This document shows, one piece after another, positions 49,259-61,916 of a DNA stretch of 64,000 nucleotides (positions are counted from its first letter, which is position 1; each line of letters begins with the position of its first letter). Made by a program: the position numbers and the translations under genes. Below the pieces are notes generated by a model. The model was not told the origin of the DNA. It worked only from the letters and a program-made list of their open reading frames with translations, and did no database searches. Source of the DNA: Brachypodium distachyon (lineage: Eukaryota > Streptophyta > Magnoliopsida > Poales > Poaceae); contig NC_016133.3 in NCBI RefSeq assembly GCF_000005505.3, forward strand, positions 17,546,001 through 17,610,000. The letters run 5' to 3'.

Positions 49259-50430
49259 GTCCTGATTGGCCTATTATTTTCTAGCTAGCTCAGTTTGGTC
49301 GTGTTAGTTTGTTGCTAATTCTATCTTCTATTGAGATCTGTCTATTGAGTCAGCCCCCTGTCTGTCTGTCTATTGAGTAGTTAATTATTTCAAACTAGAA
49401 GAATGCCTGAACTATAGTTATTAGTTATCATATGGGATGCTTAGTTTAGTTATTAGTTACCAAGATCTGTAGCAATGCGCTGTATATGGTATGCTTGATT
49501 TGTTTTTGTTTTTTTTGAGGAAAGGTATGCTTGATTTGGTCACGATGGGAAAAATTGATGATGTTGTTGTTCTGTTTGGATTATCGATCTTCTTGTAAGG
49601 CTAGGATGTTTATAATCCGCAAGTGGTACTTCCTGTAAAATTGCATTTATCACGGAAGAGTACAGATCGATGGATATCATCTGCATAATTGAGGGGTGTG
49701 AACTGTGAATAGATTTATTGTTGAACTTGAACACAAGTGCAGGGTGTAGTATCGGGAGCATGCATGGAAGCTTAAAATCCGGGAACCCTTGGAAGCAAAT
49801 TAATTAAAGTAAAACGTGCAGGAGGATTGTCCCAAATCCCAATGACTGCGTCCACCTTGATCCATTTGAACCTTATACATGGATGTATTTTCTTAATTTA
49901 AAATGGTCATAATTTGAGTTTGAAAAAACAATTTTGCATAGTTCTTTTTTTCAAACTGGTCATCATTTTAAGGAGGAGCATCTGAGCGCTGCGCTGCCTT
50001 GCCTGGGCTGGCTCGGCCGCTCGGGTGGGCTTGCTTTGGGTAGGTCAGATAAATGGGCCTGGGGAAAAGGGAGCCCATGGGGCAAAAAGAAAAGAGAGGG
50101 AGAGATTGGGTGGCTGTGGTTTTGTACTAGGCTGGGAAGGAAAGAGAAAAGAAGAGAATGGGCTTCCCGTGAGAAGGAAAGAGAAAAGGGTACGGCTGAC
50201 TTTGTACTAGGCTGCAGGCCGAGTAGAATAGAGAGATGGAAAAATAGGTGGCTGGGCTGTCTTTAGAAAAAATAATCTACTTTTGTGTTTTTTAAGAAGC
50301 ATATCAATCATGAGAAACTAGGTTTTCAGGAGCGCACTGCCGTAGCCATCGTCGTCGAAGGTTTACGGTTCCCCTCGCCTGCGGTCGCCGTCTTGGCGCT
50401 GCAAGGTGAGGGGAATCTCGGTTTCTCTTA
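49259..50430. other. Spacer downstream of the zinc-finger gene
   Basis: The 3' UTR of the zinc-finger gene lies at the start, then AT-rich sequence with short frames, then a purine-rich block (50040-50220). GC-rich sequence at 50330-50430 looks like the 5' end of a transposon-derived transcript unit. No gene is seen. Confidence 0.4.
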
Positions 50431-52890
50431 AGAGTATTCATAAGTGTTTGTTTATACCAATTGTTTGGTTTGCAATGACGGAGGTTGCGATGCCATCGCG
50501 AATTCAGGTACTCTGGTTCTTCCTCTGTTGTGGTGTTGCCTCAAAGGGTGTTGCCGCGGAACCAGAGAGTTTTAGTCACCGTAGATTTAGTGTACTCAAT
50601 CTTGCGGATCTTGGATTAAGTACTGTAGGGTCAGTGTACCCGATCTTGCGAATTTTGGATTTGTGTACTCACAGATCCGTCTACACATATATGTTGAATT
50701 TGTTAGTGTATCATAGTGATTTTGTTGATTTTATCTTTTTGTATCTTTGGAATCCTCCCATGACGTTCCGGTGAAGATCTTGCGGTTTGATGACTCGTAC
50801 CTTTAGGGATCAACCCCTGGACCAAGTATGTTCAACGCTCACGGTTTCTCATCTTTTTGGATGGGCGACTCAAGGGGTTTTTCGAAACATTTGAAGATAG
50901 TCAAATCCTTGCAAGCCTATGAGTGGCAATGTTGTTGTTCCAGTCTAATCTAATTGCAGTCTTTATGTTGAAGCCTTGACTGCATTTAATGGTGTCTAAT
51001 CTAATTAAAAACAATTTTAATCACGTTCTTTTGATTTAAACAATACTTTTAAACTATTTGTAGCGGAAACTACGAACAAAAATCATAAATTTGAACTTTT
51101 CAGAAGCAATTACTTTATACTTTTCTATTTTCTAATACAAACATCTCGTTGGTTCAGTTTGAATAGAAAAAAACTAGACAAAATTCGCAAAAACTGAACA
51201 AAAATCGTTGAAATTGCTCCTGTAAAAAATAAAAGGGGTTTTTGAGCCCCTGTGTGTGTCGGCCCAGCGGCCGGCCTTCGCATCTGCATGCTGTGGCCCA
51301 CGGCCTTCTTTTGTGCCCGCAGCCTGCCAGGCTCTCGCGCGCGGCCCCACGGCCCAGCTAGCGCCCGCAGCCCACCAAGGGCTCCCGGCCCCGCCAGGCT
51401 CATCCACAGCCGTCCGATTCACACGGCTGGGAGTGATTTTCGCCCGAGTCAAAAACTGTCCCCGGCCGAACCGTAGCCGAACCCTAATTTCTTTTCTTCT
51501 CTCCCTCCTTCTCTTCTCTGGCGGCGGGGCTGGAAGAACTTCGGCCCGAGCCGCGCTGGCGGCTTCTTCTCTCCCCCCCCACCTCCTCCACTCTTCCTCT
51601 CTTTTCCGGCGAAGGCGCACCCCAATGAGGGCCCCCGACGGCACACACCCTCCCCGGCCGGCGCCATCCCCGGCCTCTTGCCTGCACGCGTCGCCGTCAA
51701 GTGGCCGGTGGCCGTGCCACTGTCCCGGGAAGAGTGACGGCGACCGGCGGCCATCCTCCGGTGAGCTTTTAGGTTTAGGTTTCTTTTATTTTTCTTTTGC
51801 GTTTTCTTTCTTCTTTCTCTTTTCTACCCGACGGACGGATCTATTACTCTTAACAGAAACTCTGATACCATTGTTAAGTTCCTAGTTATCTCTAGGAGTA
51901 GATCTAGCCGGCAGAACTTTCTGCGATTCGACTTGTTTTCGGTATGGGGATCGAGAGAGAGAGAGAGAGGGAGAGATAGATGGAAGAGGAGGAGGATGGT
52001 TACCTTCTCCTTGGCTCGATGAGGCCGGCGTTGTCGTCATGGTCGGCGTGGAGGGAGTGATGGCCAGGGTTGGGTGAAGCGGTGGCGGAGCTTCTTGTCG
52101 CCTCTGCGCCTTTCCTTTAGATCAGTGTTAGGTGTGACGGCGGGGTGGCGGCGACGCAGAGGAACCTCATGTTGCGTCGCCCGGCCCCCCACCTCTTTAT
52201 ATAGCGCAGCGCGACAGGGGCCCGCCAACCATATTGGGTTGGGCGCCCCCTATCAGGGCGCATCAGATCTAGGCCCGGTGGGCCGTTGGGCCCACACGGT
52301 GTGGAGATCACTCTAACAGATTCCTCCTAAGAGTATTCATAAGTGTTTGTTTATACCAATTGTTTGGTTCACAATGATGGAGGTTGTGATGCCATCGCGA
52401 ATTCAGATAGTCTGGTTCATCCTCTGTTGTGGTGTTACCTTAAAGGGCGTTGCCACGGAGTCAGAGAGTTTTAGTCACCATAGATTCATTATACTCGTTC
52501 TTGCGGATCTTGGATTACCGTAGTTTCAGTGTACCTGATCTTGCGGATCTTAGATCTGTGTTCTAGCAGATCCGTCAATACGTATCTGCTGAGTTTGTTA
52601 GTGTATCACAGTGGTTTTGTTGGTTTTATCTTTTGTATCTTTGAAATCCTCCCGTGGCATTCTGGTGAAGATCTTGTTGTTCGACGACCTGTACCTTTAG
52701 GGGGTCATCCCCGGCTTAAGTACGTTCAACGCTCATGGCTTTTCATATTTTTGGATGAGCGACTCAATGTGCTTTCCGAAACATTTGAAAGTAGTCAAGT
52801 TCGTGCAATCATACAAATGGCAATGTTGTTGTTCCAGTCTAAACTAATTGCAGTTTTTATGTTAAAGTCTTGACAGCATTTAATGGTGCA
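50431..52890 (+). repeat. Direct repeats R1 (50431-50995) and R2 (52327-52890)
   Basis: About 560 bases are repeated at high identity, both beginning TAAGAGTATTCATAAGTGTT and ending GCATTTAATGGTG. They lack TG...CA ends, so they are not LTRs of each other. R2 is followed by an A run near 53017, suggesting the family is the 3' part of a non-LTR element read on plus. A copia-type LTR sits between them. Confidence 0.75.
51872..52318 (-). mobile_element. Copia-type 5' LTR with primer-binding site
   Basis: Read on the minus strand it runs TGTTAGAGTGATCTCC... to ...GGAACTTAACA (447 bp) and is followed after one base by TGGTATCAGAG (51860-51870), the tRNA-iMet primer-binding site of Ty1/copia elements. 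A TATATAAAGAGG core promoter lies inside. The following 630-870 bases (51000-51868) look like a non-coding leader with a GC-rich portion. No gag or pol and no second LTR are seen. It is a truncated or non-autonomous element. Confidence 0.75.
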
Positions 52891-53214
52891 AAGAATGATA
52901 CCACGGAGAAGATGTCTTTTAGAGATTTAATTATAATTCTTCATTATAGGAGTTGCCTTGTATTTTCTAGATTTTATGATCCAAAATATTGAACTTGTAA
53001 TGATTCTCCAGTTTGAAAAAAAAGTACAGGTTATTCTCTCTCAATAAAGAAAAGAAGCATATCAAAATTAACTTGCACTGCTATACGGAAATAAAGATTG
53101 GCGGTAAATGATTGGCTATGCATTGGTGGTAAATGAATGCCTCTTTCTTTTTGTTGGCAGCAACATGGTCCATCTTTGATTGTTACAGGTCTTCCTTTCA
53201 CGGATTCTTTTTCT
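52891..53214. other. 3' tail of the R2-bearing element and AT-rich spacer
   Basis: An A-rich run at about 53017-53026 and a second AATAAAGA-rich stretch. Nothing else is seen. Confidence 0.35.
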
Positions 53215-53610
53215 TCCTTCTCCTGTGGGTAGGCTGGATCTGGATTTATGGAAGGTTGGATCTGTATTGCTCAGCCCAAAGTTCTGGGCACCCTTTAACC
53301 CATTGTGCCATGTGTCACATTCATTTCATAGGCCGATCAGAGTTGGGAATAAAACTCATGAAGACATTGCAGAATCGCATGACTACATGGGCAAAATGTG
53401 GATGAAGCTGTTATATATGTCCACTGTGATCCCCATTTCTTATTGAAAATGGTGGGCGTCTTGACCACTCGACCGGTTCTTAATTTATTTTTTGAATGAT
53501 ACGTGATTATGTCAGATATTGGAGTGAACCAAAAATTCTAGATGAGTAACATGGGTGTCAGATCTGACGAGCTCATGGATAAGCCAGAGTTAACCGAAGT
53601 CACCAGAATG
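53215..53610. repeat. Duplicated segment C (partner 55940-56560)
   Basis: Shared blocks are GGCTGGATCTG-ATTTATGGAAG, CCCAAAGTTCTG-CACCCTTTAA, GCCGATCAGAGTTGGGA, AAAACTCATGAAGA, TATATGTCCA-TGTGATCCCC, GAATGATACGTG and GGAGTGAACCAAAAA. The order and orientation are the same, the spacing is 2.7 kb, and the function is unknown. Confidence 0.7.
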
Positions 53611-55939
53611 GGCTCCCGCATTTGGCGGAGAGTTGTTACTGGCGATCTTGGGCAATCGCCGGCGAATCTTCCGATGAGGAACCAGACGCAGCCATGAGCC
53701 GCGGGCGAGCGCGGCATCAAGGCAGCGCCTAGCGGAACGGGCGTGTCGGCCGGCTAGGCGCCAGGGGGTCAGCTGCGACAGCCGGGCCTGCCGTTCGGTT
53801 TGGAGCCGGGATGGCAGAGGGCCTCTGCACGCGATTTGATACGCGCCCCGAGGCACCATCGACACGGGAGGAAACAAGGTTCAGTTCAGGGGCCTCTGCG
53901 TGATCTCTCCGGCTCCGGCTCAGGACGAAACGGCGGCGCAGCAGTTCGGGAGTCGGGACGAGGCAGCGGCGGCGCATCGCTCGGGAGGAACTAGCGGCGC
54001 ATCGCTTGGGTTCGGGAGGAAAAAAAAAGGAACAGGGTGGTTGGGTTGGCCAATTGGGCCTTGAGGAAATAGGAATGCATTCTCGTGAGGAATAGGCAGG
54101 GGCAGTATTGAGCCTTGAGGCCTTCTAGGTTGTTCTTGGCTGGGCCACTCAGTTGATTTATTGTGGGCTGAACCGGGTACGCGCGGATGCGGGTCCGGGT
54201 CCAATTACAGACTCGTGGGGATTTTTCTTTATCAGACCCGCATACTAATCGGATCTATACCCTTCGGGTATCGGATACCCATTGCCATCTATAAGATGTG
54301 ACACGAATATACAAGTTAGACGACTTAGAATCCGATTCAACAAAAAAAGAGAAAATACGCAGACCAACCCCAGGCCAATAGAAGCAAGCCCTATGGCCGA
54401 TAAGTTTGAAGGGTTTCCTAGTTTGTTGCCATTTTGAGTTGTAATAATTGAGATTTGTTTGCTATTTGCGACTTCAGTAACATGTGACAGCCTGAGGAAT
54501 GTCTTCCTTTTCAAAAAATAAAATAAAATAAATGTTAGAGGTAACAACGGAATGTTGTTGTCAGGGCTTGGATGTCAGATCATTGGCAGCCATTCTCCAG
54601 CACCGGCTTTTCATTCTTGGCAAAGTGCAGAGCGTCTTCAGGCCCTCAAGACATGCAGTAATTTCAGCTTTAGCAGCCGATGTACAAAGATCCCAGAACC
54701 CCAGGCAGAAGAGATAGCTTGACGGGCGGATAACACCCGAGTGAAATGCATCCGTGGTCCTCTAACTTGGTGGCGCAGCCCGATTTATTCCTTGAAGTTG
54801 CAAAATGCCCGTTTAGTTTCTTATATTTGCATATATGGTTCATATACGGTCCTTCTTACGGTCCGTACCGTATCTGATACTTCGGCCCCACATGTTAGGA
54901 TGCCTGAGTGACTTGGCGCAGTACTGATTTTTGTGGAAAACGGCCTCGTGTCTGTAATTTTTCCGCTTGCCTTCCTTCCCCTGCTCCTTGTTTCCATCTT
55001 TTATGCCTCTCTCGTACGTGGTCCTCCTTTTGCTTTGCGCGTGAGCGATGACTTGACGTGGTGGAGTAGCACGTCGGTGCCAACGCACACCGTACGCAGC
55101 AGCTGCATGATGGTGAGGTTGTCCACTTGTCCTCGGTGGGCTCCTCCTGCCGCATAGTGTACCCGATCGGGCAAGTTGTTGATGCCCAAGGCTTCGTCGG
55201 CCGTAGCCGTGCTCATCTCGTCGGCTCGCCGTGCCTAAGGTGGCTGCTGCCGCGCTGTTCCTCCGCCATGCTCACCTCGCCGCCGACCCCTTCATTCTGT
55301 GGCTGCTTCATCTCCGGCGGCAAGGCGTCTGTGACGTAGCTCCACGACATCGGGGATGCCGCGCGTCCGCTCGCGCGAAGAAGTTGATGAGACGGGGTCA
55401 GCAGCACCGTTCTCCCTGCTGCGTAGCTCGTTCAACGCCGCGAAGCTGGGCGTCATGGCTCCCCCTACGGCCTCCTAGCTATCGCACAGCCACCACCATG
55501 CCGTGGCTCGACGCGTGCCCCTTCATCCCCATGCCAACCACCGGCGCCGCCGTCGGGATCATCTAGAGGAACGGTAGACCAGACGCACGCCGGCCGGCGG
55601 CGAGCTCCTTGAAGCCCCGACTATTTGGCTTCTTGCGTGGCCACGGATCTAGGAGCACTGGAGCAGGGCTACCATCGACGATGGGCGGCCGGAGAAGCAC
55701 GACAGTTGGCCAACTCCTCGAAACGGCTGGCCAGAGAAGGAGATGGACCTGGCACGGGCCGCAAGTCGGAGTTGGAGAAGAACGCACGGCAGAGGAGGAG
55801 CACTTGAGCACGACGGCGTGGTCAGCTCGGGGTCGCGGATGCATGCCGTCCACCCCATACGCTCGCCCTCAACGCCGCTGTGAAGCTAGCGCCCACGTTC
55901 AGCTTTACCCAGCCTCCATTTAGGAGGTGTGGGAGGCAG
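53611..55939. other. GC-rich and mixed spacer, no supported gene
   Basis: Two GC-rich blocks (53590-54020 and 55040-55900) hold overlapping frames on both strands without recognisable domains. The stretch 54750-54870 (AACTTGGTGGCGCAGCCCG, TTGAAGTTGCAAAATGCCCG) resembles the start of a MULE terminal repeat, but I could not find its mirror image. 54548-54600 matches 56540-56600 (ATGTTGTT-TcAGGGCTT-GATG), extending the C/D duplication. Confidence 0.4.
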
Positions 55940-56560
55940 GGTGTGCGGCTGGATCTGAATTTATGGAAGACTGTACTCAATTTAAGGGTGCAAAGGGGAT
56001 CCCGCAAAAGTCTCGCTTCTAGTTCAATTCTCAAATCTTTTATTCAAATTTTGAATAAAAGATTTGAAAAACAAACTAGAAACGGGACTTTCGCAGGATC
56101 CTGTTTGCATCCCTAACTCAACTGCTCATCCCAAAGTTCTGCACACCCTTTAAATCCATTCGGTTGCACCCTGCCATCCGTCCCATTCATTTCATGCCGA
56201 TCAGAGTTGGGACTAAAACTCATGAAGAAAGTGTAGAGTCACATGACTACATGGCAAAATATGGATGAGCTCTGCTGTTATATATGTCCAATGTGATCCC
56301 CATTTCTCACTGAAAATGGTGTAGCGTCAAAGGGCGTCGTGACCAGTATTGGTTCGACGAAACACTCGAGTGGTTATTTTTCTTTTTATTGAATGATACG
56401 TGCTTATGGTAAAGTGTTTAGAAACAAAAATAATGTTGTTTATGTGAGGTATTGGAGTGAACCAAAAAATCTAGATGACTAACATCGGTGCCAGGGGGGT
56501 GTCAGACCTGACGAACTCGTGGATAAACAAGAGATGACATGGGATGTTGTTCTTAGGGCT
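55940..56560. repeat. Duplicated segment D (partner 53215-53610)
   Basis: It is the counterpart of segment C. It is longer because a foldback element occupies 55986-56113 and a second insertion of about 40 bases lies before GAGGTATTGGAGTGAACC. Confidence 0.7.
55986..56113. mobile_element. Foldback MITE (128 bp), TAA-flanked
   Basis: The arms GGGTGCAAAGGGGATCCCGC ... CAAATCTTTTATTCAAA and the inverse cover nearly the whole element with no spacer. TAA flanks both sides (55983-55985 and 56114-56116). The paralogous segment C lacks it at the matching place. Confidence 0.88.
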
Positions 56561-57611
56561 TTGATGGCAGCTCATTTCTTGCTTGAGTTCATCCCAGGCA
56601 TCCGCTTCATCAACAACCAAGTCGAGTTAATCTCCAGTTTCTGAATTGATAACTGAAGAAAAAGCTTCAGAGGATGAAGCAAACCGTTTCTGCAGATGAT
56701 TAGCAACCAGATGAACGTAAACATATCACAAGCGATGTAACAGATGACTATCTCCCGCAAGGTAAAATTTCACTCATTATTTTTACTTCTGTACGGCCAT
56801 TGTTGCCATTCCGCACAACAACAGTTGGATTGCTCCGGTTTTCAAGGAAGGTGGCAGTCCTCTTGATATGCATGCACCGATACCCCTTCTACACAGTAGC
56901 GAACTGAGGTTTGCTTTGGTACCCGCCCTTCATATCACATTACACATCTTAAAGCAAAAGTGGTTATTTATGAGTAAGGGCAATTTTGTATTTCTTCTTG
57001 TGACCAATCTTTAATGTACTCTCTGACTGCCCGTCGAATTAAGATGTTTCATCTAAAAAAGATAAGCTTCTGTTACTAATCAAAGATGGGATTAACACCA
57101 CGGCACCTGCACGCTTCTCTCCTCCAGTGAAACTCATGCATGTTTTTTTAGATAAAAGGCTTTTCATAGAAACGAAACTCATGCATGTTACGTACGTGTA
57201 GCCATTATAAAGGAAAACCATGTGAAAAAGTGTTCATACTTCATAAGGGTCATGAACTGGTTCTGCGCAGAGGAAGCATCCGCAGCGGCGCAGCTATATA
57301 TCTACTTGCCACGGATTATATCTATCATGTAGCAAACGAGTATATCTTTGAATTAGCGTTCAAACAAGCATACATGATCGGTAATTTTAAATATGACGGA
57401 GAAAGAAAATAATTAATTTTCAATCTACTAGTAAATTTTTTAGAATATATATTTCATTGTGCTATCAAGGACAATACGGACGGTTGTGTCGTTCTCTCTG
57501 GAGTCTCGACTCCCAGTTTACTTGTCACAATTTGAAGACCATGTTGGAATGAGGAGAAGACATCAACCAAAAGTGTCGCAATTTTACACAAAAACTGTGT
57601 CTTGACACTTC
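56561..57611. other. AT-rich spacer
   Basis: Short unassigned frames only (56572-56760 minus, 57185-57412 plus). No repeat ends or splice-supported exons are seen. Confidence 0.35.
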
Positions 57612-58440
57612 TTTTTTCAGGAATCGTGCGAAATTGCACGCCTATTTTCATTAAGAGAAGGACGGAAGAACCGCAACCACAATTGTAACAATACAGTACA
57701 ACACCACTCCACCACAACACAACAAGAACACCCTAAAAAAAATTCCTACTCTCTTAACAGGCCTACCTCCTTCCACCTACTTACCTCAAAACGAATAGCA
57801 TCAAGCAAAATATGAACCGGGCTATCCAAATTACGGAAAATACGAGAGTTACGCTCAAGCCAAATCTCCTGTAGCAGCAAAAGGATGATAGAGCCCGCCT
57901 TGTTACGAGCTGCGCCATGGAGAGAAGAGAGAACTCTGAACCACCAAACCTTCAGTGTATCCAAAGCCGATGGCATCCAAAGTCCCCAACCAAAGATAGA
58001 TAAAACCTCGAGCCAAAGGGACCGGTAAAAGAGGCACCACAACAAAAGATGGTCAATGGTTTCAAGCTCTTGATCCCAAAGAGCACAAGTAGCCTCGCTG
58101 CTAAGCCCCTTGCGCTACCGACGTTGGCCCATCACCTTATGCTTCAGAGGGGCGCGTGGCCGCCAGATAAGCTCAAAGGAAATGCAAGAACTGGAAACCA
58201 AAAACATAACCTTGTAGGCAGAGCGGAAATCAAAACGACCGGACGAGGACAGCTTCCACCTGAAAAATCATCCACGTCCGCGCTAAGGGGAATCAGAGCC
58301 AAGATACACTCCCAGAGCACAAAGGATCGAGCAATCCCGGCAGCCGACAGGTCCCCTGAATGTGATAGTTCGCTGGCGCTAAAACCGCAAGACGGTTTAA
58401 TAACATTCCAATGGAAACAACGACGTTGATTTCACCGAGA
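57612..58440 (-). mobile_element. Decayed LINE 3' fragment (zf-RVT), minus strand
   Basis: On minus, SSEATCALWDQELETIDHLL leads in frame to LWCLFYRSLWLEVLSIFGWG. It continues SIILLLLQEIWLERNSRIFR and LLDAIRFEVSRWKEVGLL, the zf-RVT module and the typical C-terminal tail of plant LINEs. A 3' UTR with GTTCTTCCGTCCTTCTCTTA ends in an A run near 57612. Stops upstream of about 58100 show decay. Confidence 0.82.
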
Positions 58441-59048
58441 TTGATGAACCCCAGAACTACTCTTCTTCAGGTAAGATGCTGTTTCACTCTTTGAATAAAG
58501 CCCCATGGCAATGAGGAATTTTTTTTTAGGAAAAGCCCCGTGGCAGTGCATGTGTCATCATGTTTTGTTCAATTTTATACCTTTTCTTCTGAGGGATATC
58601 TACAATTTTGTGTAGAATGTTCCCTTGTGAATATTTGGGTTATATTGTATTGCAGTGTTTAAAGCGAGCCGGGTATCATGCAATTAACGATGGCGATCTA
58701 GATCCACAAGCGTTGAGCTCGTACATTGCAGTGCCCTACACTACTTAATTGCATCACGGTCTAGACGAGGCAGATCGAAGGAAGGACATCAACGTGATGT
58801 GACACAACACGATTAACAAACTTAATTACAAAGACATGGTACATATAAAAACATGCATGTATGTCTCCGTTTTAAAATTAAGCAATTTCAAGAATAACAA
58901 TTCAATGAATTCCAGAATATAGATCATGACGACAGTAGCAACTAGCAGATGCATCTCGAAAATACTAAAAGTATTAAATAGCCCAACGAACAGCAATATG
59001 AACTCGCAGATCATAACTAAACAACAGATCGAATCACAATGTACGTAC
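58441..59048. other. AT-rich spacer
   Basis: Nothing recognisable beyond short frames. Confidence 0.35.
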
Positions 59049-61590
59049 TGTTGCGGTGGAGAGGAAGCCGTTGCTGTTACGTTCGCTTGACGAAGTTATT
59101 GACGAAGAAAACGGCGGCGTGTCGCGCACCTGTCGTATCGAGAAATCAGACGACCCGTGGTTGCAGGGAAGCGAGCAGTCGCGCGGAGCGCTTCCCAAAA
59201 ATCTTATTCGCCCTCTCCCGTTCAGGATCGCAAAGGCGAAAGGTTCCGGAGACCTGCTCTCCCGATCGCTGGTGCACGCCGGCGCTCGGGATGGAGTAGA
59301 CTACGACGACGGCACAAAAGCGAGAGACAGGCGAAACCCTAGCGCGGTTGTGTTGCGTACCGATCGGAGGGACGGGCGACTGTATATATAGTCACGCAGG
59401 TATAAGTCGGTTCGGTTTAGGAAACCTGAACCGACTTCACAAAATCTGCACGCGTCCGTAACAAATTCCAAAAATACCTCGCGCGCGTGACAAAAAGAGA
59501 AGAGCCCCGGCCCGGCCCGGCACGGCTCGAACTCGATCCACGAAACGCGGCGCGTGCGCGTCGTGACGAGGCGAGCGGAGGAGGAGGAGCGCGCGTGGGG
59601 ATTTCTCTTACTCACTTGCTCAATAGGTGAGAAACAACATCCCTTATATGTTGGTCTCACTCACTCTAAACTAGTAAGGTGGGACTATTTTCTTCCCACT
59701 CCCCTCATCCCACTTTATGAATGGGCCTTTGAGATTTTTCAGAAATTATTATAATTGGGCTTGGGCTGATCAGGCCCACAACACAAATTTTAACAATCCC
59801 CCACCAGATCTCAAATACCAATTTAGAGATTTACCTGTTCTCGCTACGTGTTTATATATACTAGTGTTTCAGCAGAGACTGTTAAGTTAAATTTCTACCT
59901 AGAACTTTAAGTTAAATCCATTCACACTCACAATAGACTAAGCCTTGAATTGCAAACCGGCGTGAAATAGATTTCACTCACAGTCAACCAATACTGGGCT
60001 ATCAGTAGTCTACCCCTGGGGTGGAGCATATGCGTCATACTCCGTGGTCTCTTCATGAGTTACTACAGATCACCAAAATCTCATAGACTGTGACGTTAGA
60101 CAGTCGGACTCATATAGGTGTGTTCTTTCAAGAATACTCTGTAAGACAACATCTTTCGCTACTCATAGCCGCAATGAACACATTAAGGCATGTCGCCAAC
60201 CTGCCTTACAGCAATTTGAGAGTCACACATCTTCACATAGAGAGGGTTATAACATACTCTCCTTTGTTATACCGATAGCTTCGTTCTTCCCAGATCCTAC
60301 TTCACGGGATCTCCGATCATATAGGTTGGGTTACCACTGTGGCACAACATTTATGGGTCTCAACCCCATCTCCCTCGATGCACTCTCTATCACATTACAT
60401 GATAATCCCTTGGTAAAAGGATCTGCCAGGTTTTTCTCTGTTTGAATATATGTAACAGTTATCACTCCGGAGTTTTTTAATTTCCTGACAGACTGCACAC
60501 GTCTCCTCATGTGTTTTGATGACTTCGCGTTATCCTTTGAACTGTTTACTTTAGTAATAACCGTTTGATTATCACAGTTCATCAGAATAGCCGGCACTAG
60601 TTTTTCAACCACCGGCAAGTCCATCAAAAGATCTCTTAGCCAGTCTGCCTCAAAGGTGGCTGTATCTAAACAGCAAGCTCTGCTTCTATAGTTGACCTCG
60701 TCAATATGGTATGTTTGCAAGATCTTCATGATGCTACACCACCACCAAGTATGAAGGCATACCCGGTTGTGGCGTAGAGATCATCTGCTTCAGAGATCCT
60801 GTTCGAATCACAATATCCCTCAAGCACAGCTGGATGCCCTGAATAATGTATTACATAACTCATCGTACCTTTTAGATAGCGCAATATCTTTTCTAGTGCA
60901 CGCCAATGATCTATACCCGGTACGTGAACCTACTCAATTTGCTCACAGCAAAAGAGATATCAGGCCTCGTAGCGCTAGCTAAGTACATAAGGAAACTGAT
61001 TATTTGAGAGTATCTCAATTGATCTTTCCCTTCTCCGTTGTTCTTTCTGAGTATCACGCTGGAGTCATAAGGTGTTGGTGAAGGTTTGCTGTCAGTAAAA
61101 CCGAAGCGACTCAAGACCTTCTCAACATAGTAGGATCGCAACAAAGTAATTCCACTCTCATCCTTAACCAGCTTAATGTTAAGAATAACATCAGTCTCTC
61201 CCAGATTTTTCATATCAAAGCAATTTGATAGAAACGACTTGACCTCATTTATCACTTTTATGTTTGTACCAAAAATCAGAATATCATCCACGTACAAACA
61301 CAAAATAACACCTTCGCCCCCACCATGGCGATAGTACACACATCTATCAGCCTCATTAATGACAAAGCCTGCAGAAGTTAAAGTTCTGTCAAACTTCTCG
61401 TGCCATTACTTAGGTGTTTGTTTTAGTCCATACAAAGAGTTTAGTAACTTGCACACCTTCTCTCTTCACCTTTTACCACAAATCCAACTGGTTGTTCCAT
61501 GTAAATTTTCTCTTCCAACTCTCCGTTAAGGAAAGATGTCTTTACGTCCATTTGATGAACGACAAGACCATAAGAGACAGTCAGGGATAG
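59049..61590 (-). mobile_element. 5'-truncated Ty1/copia element
   Basis: On the minus strand, reverse transcriptase starts within VHQMDVKTSFLNGELEEKIY, then VILCLYVDDILIFGT (catalytic YVDD), LRYSQIISFLMYLASATRPD and DHWRALEKILRYLKGTMSYV. RNase H follows with ILMNCDNQTVITKVNSS and VTYIQTEKNLADPFTKGLS. At least one frameshift, near 61470, and stops near 61405-61455 break it. A polypurine tract (GGTGGGGGA) precedes the 3' LTR at 59049..59795 (TGTTAAAATTTG to CCGCAACA, about 747 bp). Gag, protease, integrase and the 5' LTR are absent; the break is at about 61590. Confidence 0.85.
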
Positions 61591-61596
61591 TAGTAC

Positions 61597-61916
61597 TCGA
61601 AAAAAACAAATTTAAACTAAAATTGAAAGATTGCACTAGAAGTGGGACTTACGTGGGCTTCCACTTTCAACCCTATTCACATGGTGACCGATGGCCTTTA
61701 TTTATTGCAACAACATTAGAGAAAGACTTTCACACTCTAGTGTTAGACGTGCCGGATGGCAATAGATCCAATTATTCAACACAAAGAAATATATATTCAC
61801 ACTTGTCTAGATTAGGATGCATGGCATTATATGTAGATCAAGTAGCAACAGACCGCAGCGTTCCGCGTCGACTTTCAGCCCTTGTTCGCTGGCTGGTGAC
61901 CAAAATGTATGTATAG
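61597..61916 (+). CDS. Unrecognised open frame beside the copia truncation point
   Basis: A frame of about 107 codons (to TAG at 61914) begins in or next to the truncated copia sequence without its own clear ATG. It contains GTYVGFHFQPYSHGDRWPLF, TLVLDVPDGN and SRLGCMALYVDQVATDRSVP. Composition is protein-like (no low complexity, balanced residues) and codon use is not GC-biased. I do not recognise it. It may be an exon fragment or a piece of another mobile element. Confidence 0.25.

Noticed and set aside
50431..52890. R1 and R2 as the LTR pair of one retrotransposon
   Set aside because: The repeats lack TG...CA ends and adjacent PBS/PPT. The real LTR signals are at 51860-52318 on the other strand.
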